Of a DNA stretch of 55,744 nucleotides, positions 47,001-54,300 are shown piece by piece. The position numbers and the translations under genes are program-made. The DNA is taken from positions 1 through 55,744 of the forward strand of contig JAUIGL010000040.1 in the NCBI GenBank assembly GCA_030430165.1, written 5' to 3'. The first letter of the stretch is position 1. Every line of letters starts with the position of its first letter. The stretch is from a bacterium (GTDB lineage Bacteria; Desulfobacterota; Binatia; HRBIN30; CADEER01). A model generated the notes under the pieces. It was not told the origin of the DNA and did no database searches. It saw only the letters and a program-made list of their open reading frames with translations.

Positions 47001-47230
47001 GTCGCGGTCGCGGTCGAGGTCGAGGTCGGGTCCGGACTCGGCACCTCGATCGTCGGGGTCGACGTCGCCGCAATCGCGGAAGTCGGAGTTTCTTCACCCC
47101 CGATCACAGTCGTCGGCGTAGCGGTCGGCTCGACCGCCGCGTCGTCGTCCGAGCTACAGCCAGCCAGAAGCACCGCGACCAGCCCAAACAACACCGCCGA
47201 TCGGCGGCAGCTCATGGTGGGGTTCAGCAT
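43121..47230 (-). CDS. Large Gly-rich surface lipoprotein, paralogue B
   Basis: This 1369-residue lipoprotein has lipobox LLAGC (Cys25), a Thr-Pro linker with repeated VPGPxxTSTPT units, and a conserved region at about 108-410 (GIVCSTAADTC... to the SGSVGFEP segment). A less conserved middle follows, then two Gly-rich domains (about 777-1043 and 1083-1369) with ILIAGGGGGGGG, GGGGGGGFGGGG and GGGGGGSWAAAN-type runs, similar in style to the ALK/LTK Gly-rich module. They begin with AWGGxGxxG and carry paired cysteines. CAGGAG precedes the ATG at 47230. The gene lies 13 bases after paralogue A. Function is unknown; probably adhesive or structural. Confidence 0.8.
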   Translation of the reverse strand: MLNPTMSCRRSAVLFGLVAVLLAGCSSDDDAAVEPTATPTTVIGGEETPTSAIAATSTPTIEVPSPDPTSTSTATATIDVPGPVSTSTPTPSIDVPGPEDTSTPTTTPTTSSGIVCSTAADTCSGTSTTVVAISHSYTDPEGTILYRVKIAAASTGTAWGDGNNGFFYQVVLGSDGGDAETLTYVPFNGIGAGSDGQPELPQFWFIVPADQSYTTMAVSLCASSYLADSGSTPSCTATIWTDTYSTLPAPSVGEPPFDSVTLQIAGTNSTQVTVPNNGVYPGVVTLDVSGSDLDDDDIEWLYDHLVFFDEDGDAYTNDLFTDSSESSRSIGVLSIDEAAYQDPVEGTYRTKYGSTDAIQKVDSPDRQFFFYTRDILGTSAIDVGINYIYDLAEDCRGYTNQLASKDACSDAATTSGSVGFEPQVEVTPDTGQSGAISAFPQNSIEAGEEQTRTIAFEQSTSSLCTEVTNPLAINQSGEAYNQPDFVIDDTSGTWGLSFPHGLYYVLPTGFGNCDSSTTPFCHLTSDYAAYVPHYADSNGAFGTLNGGSTTGSTVSSFAIADQYVLGTVGLGSSNSLVWFDNCGYGYVYEECSSCEYLLGTRLALPSPPDDRDTYEYEVSNSLRFPIVFGKECCSTYYQKNQTTGTYEPPTQIDDGFGAFVAAGGSLTYETLFGDEAIVVYNAATGDKLFKLRLNADSPTVYDCALNDWSATVGSTTPYAVEIAETGVGEVECSTIGDCPLGMVAASDGNTVTCTTTQSSFLLGVSDWASVLPALSFQVRAWGGAGSDGEDDTTSDRGGDGGAAGYASTILTPADVSGTTGWLAYVGLGGKVSSTEGGVGGYGGSSTVLTSKALSAIGSDDAELVLDPSSEAVILIAGGGGGGGGATAGDGSAAGDGGEAFATSGSAASVAGGDNSGSGGDGGNGDGEGEAGDSHSTAGLGGFGADGSTKWESSGPLVWPTDWAAGKGGEQGHGSGAGGGGGGGFGGGGRGELGSFAGTGGGGGGSWAAANTTDDATAPTSAPDSPNGDDGGVEIVYTKEGPCYFESTDDGEVLRCQYTDSELPIDVAALVDYAAGLTGVSADALPVYVEAWGGRGGKGASRSCSGSDTPGGSRGKWGYARSSHLAATLAADFPDLYVYVGAQGADGSGSISSCGGVGGSGGASTLVIGQALDADIADDAPGDALVLLLAGGGGGSGGGFVATLVGGTACTGGGDGRDGGVAVAATDADAAAGGGGLDSGISGVGGCGTHSSGGCGGDGIGGLGGAAKDAGGSWLDGDLDDWTAGNGGDAVDCGGGGGGGWGGGQGGGVGTLDTEGGGAGASYARMATIDDTAAPVVGEDTSPAGGDGSVVLSFDPCAADSSLSLCSVDE
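46000..47010 (-). repeat. N-terminal duplication block, copy B
   Basis: It encodes the linker end and conserved region of lipoprotein B and is near-identical at DNA level to about 50095-51110 in lipoprotein A. The sequence between these blocks and the C-terminal blocks is clearly more diverged. Confidence 0.8.
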
Positions 47231-47243
47231 TGTCATCTCCTGT

Positions 47244-48120
47244 TCAGTCGCTGCCACACAGCCAAAGGCTCGAGTCGGCGGCACATGGGTCGAAGCTCAA
47301 CACGACCGAGCCGTCGCCTCCCGCCGGGCTCGTGTCCTCGCCGACTAGCGGGGCATCGGCGTCGTCGATCGTCGCCATGCGCGCGTAGCTGCCGCCGGCG
47401 CCGCCGCCCTCGGTGTCGAGAGTCCCAACACCGCCACCCTGGCCGCCGCCCCATCCACCGCCGCCGCCGCCGCCACAGTCGACCGCGTCGCCACCGTTAC
47501 CTGCAGTCCAATCGTCGAGGTCGCCGTCGAGCCAGCTGCCGCCGGCGTCTTTGGCTGCTCCTCCGAGGCCGCCGATTCCGTCGCCGCCGCAGCCACCGCT
47601 GCTGCGCGTGCCGCAGCCGCCGACACCGGAGCTCCCGCCGTCCAACCCACCACCACCGGCGGCGGCGTCGGCGTCGGTGCTGGCGATTGCAACGCCACCA
47701 TCGCGCCCGTCGCCGCCGTCGGTACACGCCATGCCGCCGGCCAGCGTGCCAACGAAGCCGCCGCCGCTGCCACCGCCGCCGCCGGCAAGCAACAGGACGA
47801 GGGCATCGCCGGGAGCATCGCCGGCGATGTCGGCGTCGAGCGCCTGGCCGATCACCAGAGTCGATGCTCCGCCCGACCCACCGACACCGCCGCAGGTCGA
47901 GATCGAGCCGCTGCCGTCCGCTCCCTGCGCTCCAACGTAAATGTAGAGCTCGGGAAACTCGGCGGCGAGCGTCGCCGCCAGGTGACTCGAGCGCGCGTAT
48001 CCCCACTTGCCACGCGAGCCACCGGGGGTATCCGAGCCACCGCAGTTTCGCGAGGCGCCCTTACCACCTCGCCCGCCCCAGGCCTCGACGTACACGGGCA
48101 GCGCTCCCGAGTCGACGCCG
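47244..48120 (-). repeat. C-terminal duplication block, copy A
   Basis: Counterpart of 43121-44000; encodes the last Gly-rich domain of lipoprotein A and differs by scattered substitutions such as RNCGGSD for RSCSGSD. Confidence 0.85.
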
Positions 48121-51100
48121 GTGACCGCCGCGGCCATGTCGACGAGCTCCGCCACGTCGACGGCGACCTCGCTACTGCTGTACTGGCAGCGAATGACGAC
48201 GCCGGAGCTCGCGTAATCGAACGAGCAAGGCCTCTCCTGCGTGTAGACGAACTGCACCGTGCCATCGTTCCCGTTGGGGGAGTCCGGCGCCGTCGTCGGC
48301 GCCGTCGAATCGTAGACGGTATTGGCCGCAGCCCAGCTACCGCCGCCGCCGCCGCCAGCGGTTGAGCAGGTGTTGTCACCGCCCGCTCCGCCGCCGCCGA
48401 AACCGCCGCCTCCATAGCCGGTGTTGGCATTCGAGCCGCCCTTTCCGGCACTCCAGGAGTCGGGGAGGATCAGCGACCCGCCGCTCTTCCACCCCTCGCC
48501 GTTGCCGGATTCTCCGCCCAGCCCGGACTTGCCGTCGTGGTTGCCACCGGAACCCAGGCCGTCGGCGTTGCCACCATCTCCGCCCGTCGAATCCTCACAG
48601 GGAAAGCCCGAGGAGTTCTGTCCACCCTTCCCCGCGCCACTCACCGCGTCTCCGTTCGGGTCGGCATTCGCGATCGCAGTCCCGCCTGCTCCGCCATCGC
48701 CGGTGCTGCCCGCCAGGCTAGCGTAGTCCCCTCCAGTTCCCGCACCGCCGGCGATCGCGAGCGCGAGACCGGACGGATCCGTGATCTCTTGCGCATCGGT
48801 TTCGCCGATTGCGCTCAGCGGAGTCGTCGTCAGCGCCGTCCCCGAGGAGGCGAAGCACGATCCATCCTGACCGATATAGGCATAGAGGTCTTGGTCGAGG
48901 GCCGCCGGCATCTGGACGGTGAGGGCGAAGCCGCCATCGGGGCTCCCACTGTCACAGCCGGTGGTCGTGCCCCCCCAGGCGCGAACCTGGATCGCATCGG
49001 TGACCAACTCCGCGTCCGCGGCCCAGTCGGACATGCCCAGAATGAACGATGACTCGGTCAGCGTACAGGTCACGGTGTCGCCGTCGGTCGACGCCGTCAT
49101 GCCGAACGGACAGAGTCCGACTGTCCCGCACTCCAGCGCCCCAGCTCCGCTCTCCGCGATCTCCACCGCGTACGGTGCCGTGTCACCGACCGTCACCGAC
49201 CAGTCGTCCACGCCGCACGAGTACACCGCCGGGGAGTCGGCATTGAGGCGCAGCTTGAACAGCTCCACGCCGGTGGCGGCATTGTAGACCGCCACCTCCT
49301 CGTCGCTGAACAGCGTCCCGTAACTGAGGGATCCGCCCGCCGGAATGAAAGCACCGAAGCTGTCGTCGAGCTGCGACGGCGGCTCGTACGCCCCCGTGTT
49401 CTGATTCTGTTGATAGTAGCTCGAGCAGCACTCCTTGCCGAAAACGATAGGGAAGCTCAGGCTGTTGGTCACCGTGTACTCGTACTTGTCGCCGTCGTCC
49501 GGCGGATCCGGCAAGTTCAGCCGTGTCCCCAACGGGTAATCGCAGGCCGCGCACTCCTCGTAGATGTAGCCGTAGCCGCAGTTGTCGAACCAGATGAGCG
49601 CGTTGCTGCTGGTCAGACCGGGACTGCCCAGCGCGTACTGGTCTGCGAGAGCGATGCTCCCCACCGTCGAGGCCGTGGTACTGCCGCCGTTGCGAGTACC
49701 AAAGGCTCCGTTGCTGTTGGCGTAGTGTGGAACGTAGGCGGTAAACTCACTGGTCAGGTGGCAGAACGGCGTCGTGGTCGAGTCACAGTTTCCGAATCCC
49801 GTCGGCAGCACGTAGTAGAGGCCGCGCGGGAAGCTCATCCCCCAGGTGCCACTGCTTCCGTCGATGACGTAATCTGGCTGGTTGTACGCCTCACCGCTGG
49901 CGCTGATCGCCAGCGGGTTGGCAACCTTGGTGCACAGCGACGATGTCGTCAGCTCGAAAGTGATCGTGCGATTCTCTTCCTCGCCCGCCTGGATGTTGTC
50001 CTGCGGGTCGGCCGAAAGCGCGCCGCTCTGGCCGCTCTCGGGAAGTACTCCCACCTTCGGCTCGAATCCGACGGAGCCGGACGTGGTTGCGCCGAGTGCG
50101 CTGTCGGAGCAGGCGTCCTTGCTGCCGAGCTGGTTGGTATAGCCGCGGCAGTCGTTCGACTGGTCGTAGATGTAGTTGATGCCGACGTCGATCGCGCTGG
50201 TGCCAAGGATGTCGCGTGTGTAGAAGAAGAATTGCCGGTCCGGTGAGTCTACCTTCTCGATCGAGTCTGTGCTGCCGTATTTGGTGCGGTACGTACCGTC
50301 GGTTGGATCCTGGTAAGCCGCCTCGTCAATCGACAGTACGCCGATGCTGCGAGCGGACTCCGAGCTGTCGGTGAACAGGTCGTTGGTATAGGGGTCGCCG
50401 TCCTCGTCGAAGAAAACGAGGTGGTCGTAGAGCCACTCGATGTCGTCGTCGTCGAGATCGCTGCCCGACACGTCGAGGGTGACCACTCCCGGGTAGACTC
50501 CGTTGTTGGGCACCGTCACCTGCGTCGAGTTCGTACCGGCGATCTGTAGAGTGACGCTGTCGAAGGGGGGGTCGCCGACCGACGGCGCCGGTAGGGTCGA
50601 GTACGTATCGGTCCACATCGTCGCCGTGCAGCTCGGCGTCGAGCCGCTGTCGGCGAGGTAGCTCGAGGCGCACAGGCTCACCGCCATCGTCGTGTACGAC
50701 TGGTCGGCGGGAACAATGAACCAAAACTGCGGCAGCTCGGGCTGGCCGTCGCTGCCGGCGCCGATGCCGTTGAAGGGCACGTAGGTCAGCGTCTCGGCGT
50801 CGCCGCCGTCGCTACCGAGGAGGACCTGGTAGAAGAAGCCGTTGTTGCCGTCGCCCCACGCAGTGCCGGTGCTCGCCGCCGCGATCTTCACCCGGTAGAG
50901 GATCGTCCCCTCGGGGTCGGTGTAGGAGTGCGAAATCGCCACTACCGTGGTCGAGGTGCCGCTGCAGGTGTCGGCGGCGGTCGAGCAGACGATACCCGAC
51001 GCGCTCGTCGGCGTGGTGGTCGGCGTCGACGTATCCTCGGGACCGGGAACGTCGATCGACGGGGTCGGGGTCGACGTCGACTCGGGACCCGGCACATCGA

Positions 51101-51362
51101 TCGTCGGGGTCGGTGTATCCTCGCCGCCGAGCAGCGGCGTCGTCGGGCTGGCGCTCGGCGTCGCCGTCGCCTCGGGCATCGAGGTCGCCGTATCGGCTGG
51201 GCGCGGCGTCGAGGTCGCGGCCGGCGTCGCCGTCGGCGATACGCCCGCGTCGTCGTCGTCCCCACAACCGCCGAGGAACAGCAAAACGCCGAACGACAAC
51301 GCCCACAGGCGCCGCCGCGACAGACTCGGTCGAGCCAACCCGTTCGCCTGTTCCCGCTGCAT
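47244..51362 (-). CDS. Large Gly-rich surface lipoprotein, paralogue A
   Basis: This 1372-residue lipoprotein has a lipobox signal (FGVLLFLGGC, Cys33), a DDDDAG spacer, a longer Thr-Pro linker including GGEDTPTPTIDVPGPESTSTP, the same conserved region as paralogue B (about 119-420), and two Gly-rich domains (about 784-1040 and 1082-1372). Its first Gly-rich domain differs strongly from that of paralogue B, while both ends are near-identical. The ATG at 51362 overlaps the stop of the long RHS gene by one base (TGATG), and GGAG lies just upstream, so it is translationally coupled to it. Function unknown. Confidence 0.8.
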   Translation of the reverse strand: MQREQANGLARPSLSRRRLWALSFGVLLFLGGCGDDDDAGVSPTATPAATSTPRPADTATSMPEATATPSASPTTPLLGGEDTPTPTIDVPGPESTSTPTPSIDVPGPEDTSTPTTTPTSASGIVCSTAADTCSGTSTTVVAISHSYTDPEGTILYRVKIAAASTGTAWGDGNNGFFYQVLLGSDGGDAETLTYVPFNGIGAGSDGQPELPQFWFIVPADQSYTTMAVSLCASSYLADSGSTPSCTATMWTDTYSTLPAPSVGDPPFDSVTLQIAGTNSTQVTVPNNGVYPGVVTLDVSGSDLDDDDIEWLYDHLVFFDEDGDPYTNDLFTDSSESARSIGVLSIDEAAYQDPTDGTYRTKYGSTDSIEKVDSPDRQFFFYTRDILGTSAIDVGINYIYDQSNDCRGYTNQLGSKDACSDSALGATTSGSVGFEPKVGVLPESGQSGALSADPQDNIQAGEEENRTITFELTTSSLCTKVANPLAISASGEAYNQPDYVIDGSSGTWGMSFPRGLYYVLPTGFGNCDSTTTPFCHLTSEFTAYVPHYANSNGAFGTRNGGSTTASTVGSIALADQYALGSPGLTSSNALIWFDNCGYGYIYEECAACDYPLGTRLNLPDPPDDGDKYEYTVTNSLSFPIVFGKECCSSYYQQNQNTGAYEPPSQLDDSFGAFIPAGGSLSYGTLFSDEEVAVYNAATGVELFKLRLNADSPAVYSCGVDDWSVTVGDTAPYAVEIAESGAGALECGTVGLCPFGMTASTDGDTVTCTLTESSFILGMSDWAADAELVTDAIQVRAWGGTTTGCDSGSPDGGFALTVQMPAALDQDLYAYIGQDGSCFASSGTALTTTPLSAIGETDAQEITDPSGLALAIAGGAGTGGDYASLAGSTGDGGAGGTAIANADPNGDAVSGAGKGGQNSSGFPCEDSTGGDGGNADGLGSGGNHDGKSGLGGESGNGEGWKSGGSLILPDSWSAGKGGSNANTGYGGGGFGGGGAGGDNTCSTAGGGGGGSWAAANTVYDSTAPTTAPDSPNGNDGTVQFVYTQERPCSFDYASSGVVIRCQYSSSEVAVDVAELVDMAAAVTGVDSGALPVYVEAWGGRGGKGASRNCGGSDTPGGSRGKWGYARSSHLAATLAAEFPELYIYVGAQGADGSGSISTCGGVGGSGGASTLVIGQALDADIAGDAPGDALVLLLAGGGGGSGGGFVGTLAGGMACTDGGDGRDGGVAIASTDADAAAGGGGLDGGSSGVGGCGTRSSGGCGGDGIGGLGGAAKDAGGSWLDGDLDDWTAGNGGDAVDCGGGGGGGWGGGQGGGVGTLDTEGGGAGGSYARMATIDDADAPLVGEDTSPAGGDGSVVLSFDPCAADSSLWLCGSD
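50095..51110 (-). repeat. N-terminal duplication block, copy A
   Basis: Counterpart of about 46000-47010; the shared stretch includes the region encoding VVAISHSYTDPEGTILYRVK and runs into the Thr-Pro linker, where the two copies begin to differ. Confidence 0.8.
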
Positions 51363-54300
51363 CACTCTTCTCCCTCGCCAACGACCCTCGCCGGCCGACA
51401 CGCTCCTAAAGCGGAGCGGCGACGCCACAACAGCAACGCTCCGACAAAGCTCATCGAGGTCAGCCACGACCAGTCGGCACGCGGGGCGTGCCCAATCCGG
51501 CAACCGTCATCGTCGTCGGAGCGGGGGCGGTCGGTCGGTGTCGCGGTCGGCTCGGGAGCTTCTCTGGTCGCCGTGAACGTCGGTTGCGCCGCGGTAATCT
51601 CGGAGGTCGGAGTCGATGTCGCCTCCTCCATCGGGGTCGGTGTGTCCTCACCGCCCTGGGTCGGCGTCGTCGGCATCGCGGTCGGTGTCGACGTCGGGTC
51701 CGGCCCGGGGATCTCGATCGTCGGCGTCCCGGTCGCCGGGGCCGCCGTCGGCGCGACGGTCGGCGTCTCGCTGGACATCACCTGATGGACCTTGCGGGTC
51801 AGGTTGTCGCCGGCGTCGTACTCGTAGGTGGTCGACTCGAGGAGCGAGCCCGACGAATCGCTGCGCGCCTCCGAGACCAGGCGCAGCAGACCGTCGTAGC
51901 CGTAGTCCATCTGGTAGTTGCTGTTGTCGCTCGAATCGAGATCGGAAGAGTGCTCCTCGTGGACCACGTTGTCGTACTGGTCGTACTCGAAGAGCGACTT
52001 CAGAATGACCGCTGCCGCGCCGCTGACCGCCTCGACCGAGCCGGTGCGACCGTGCTCGTCGTACAGATACGTCGTCTGGTAGACGACGCTGCCATCGCCA
52101 TCGAGGCAGCTGCCGCCGGTACAGAGGGTCTCCGTCTTGATCGACCCCGAGTACGCTCCGACGACCGAGCCGAGAGCGCTTTCCGACGACCCGCCGACGT
52201 CGACCGGCGTGTAGTAGTCGCGGTCGATGCACTTGGTGACGTAGTCGGCGACGTCGGCGTCGTACATGCCGCGACAGACGCTCTTCAGCAGGCCGCGGCG
52301 GTAGCTGTCGTCGTCGTCCCAGTAGGTGTAGGTCAGCAGGAGCTCGTCGGCCGACGGCGAGAAGTCGGAGTCGACCGGCGAGTCGGGGCAGCTCTGCCCC
52401 ATCGCCGTCGCCAGCGCGTCGGCACGGCAGGCAAGCCGCTGGTATTGATCGTAGGCCCACTGCAGGGTCGTGCCATCCGAGTAGGCGATCGACTCGATAG
52501 CGCCGAACGCCGTGTAGGTGTAGGTGATCGAGTCACCGTCGACGTCGCCGCAATCGCCGTCGCTGCACTCGCTGCAGTCCGCCGAGTTGGTGAAGTGGGT
52601 CAGCTTCAACAGCTCGCCGGTGATCGGATCGCGCTCGAAGCGCTCGCCTTCCGAGCCTCCCCCCTCGCTGGCGAAGCAGTAGCGCAGCTTGCGGTTCATC
52701 GCGTCGTAGTAGGTGTAGAACGTGACTCCGGCGTAGCTCGTCGAGGTCTCCATGTGCCCGGTCGGCATGTAGCTGAACGCCTCTGCGAGCGGGTTGCCGT
52801 CGGAGTCCACCAGCAGGTTCTCGCTCGAGGTCAGCAGACCGCGGGCATCGAAAACGTTGGTGTCGGTCAAGACCGTCGTCGCGGCGTCGTCCCCGGTGTC
52901 GACGCTGAGGCTGGTCGAGATCGATTTGCCGTGCAGATCGCGCACCTTGCTCGAGCTCGCCGACAGCGAGCTGCCGTCCGAGCCGGTCGACGAGACACTG
53001 TACCCGTACTGCAGCCGATCGGCCGAGAAAACCGATACGCCGTTGACCGAGGTGAGAGAAGCGTCGTCGTCCAGAGTGGCGCCGCCGCTCGCCGTCACCG
53101 AATGCTCCAACCCGTTGCCGTCGTGCAGGGTGTAGGAGAAGTAGGCGTCGCCCGGGCAATCCGTGGTGCTGGTGTCGTTGGCCACCGTCGGGCAGGTGTC
53201 TCCGGTCGAGGTCTGCTCGGCGGTCAGAGCGCAGCTGCCGATCGTCGAGAGCTTCCCGCTGTCGTTGAGGTCGTGGTGGCTCGAGCTGTTGCCGTTGAAG
53301 AGCAGCCGCTGCGACTGCGTCACGTCGTCGTGAACGAACTCGTGCGCGTTGCCGCGCGGACCGCACACCAGCTTCGGCCGCTGCTTCTCGTCGAGCTCGA
53401 CGGTGGTCTCGTAGACCAGCGCCGCGCTGGCGCCGACCTCGCTGGTGCGCTTGGAGAGCTGGCCGAGGCTGTCGTAGGTCATCGACGAGCGCGTCTGCAC
53501 CGTCGTGAAACCCGACCCCGAAGCGCCACCGAGGTTGTCCTTGCCGAGCACGTTGCGGCCGAGGCCGTCGTGGACGCTCACCGTCAGCACGCCGTCGACG
53601 TAGCTCGACTGCTGCGCCCCGGAGCTCGGATCAGTACCGGCGACCATCGTGTGCACCTGACAGTTGCGCACATCGGTAGCATCGTCGTACGGACAGTCGC
53701 TGAGCGCCGTGGTGGTCGACGACGGACAGGTCGCCGTGTTGCCGTCCTGCGCCGTCGGACACGCGTAGTAGTAGTCGCTGGTGACGTAGGTCCCGTTGGC
53801 GTGGGTCACCTTGGTCGTCATGCCGTTGGCCGCGTGCTCCATGAACGTGCTGTTGCCGGAGGCATCGGTGGTCGACAGAGGGAAGCCGTTGAGCACGCAC
53901 TTGCGCTGGCTCGACGTGTAGCCGTCGGCGTCGGTGACGGTGATCTGCAGGACCTGCGCCCCGGCGCAGCTCTCCTCTCCATCGACAGTCGCCGTGAGAT
54001 CGTAGGCGTAGGACTGGGTGGCCGAATCGATCCCGTCCTGGTCGTCGAAGCCGTCCGCCCAGGCGACCACCTGGTCGAGCATCCGACCGTTGCCATCATA
54101 AGTAACGCTGGTGGTTTTCGGCGCCGCCACCGACGAATCCCAGCTCGGCGAATCGCACTCCGAAAGCAGCCCGACCGTCGCCGGCACCGAAGAATCGGTC
54201 GACAGCAGGCCCTTGGTCGTCGAGGCGATCGCGCGGGCCGCGCCCACCGCCGAGCTCTCGTCGGTCAGCGTGTGGCACATCAGCGTCACCAGCACCGGGC

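Noticed and set aside
43200..51200. Plus-strand Arg- and Pro-rich open frames opposite the Gly-rich lipoproteins
   Set aside because: GC-rich Gly codons read in reverse give stop-poor Pro/Arg/Ala frames; no recognised domain, and the minus-strand genes have lipoboxes and ribosome sites.
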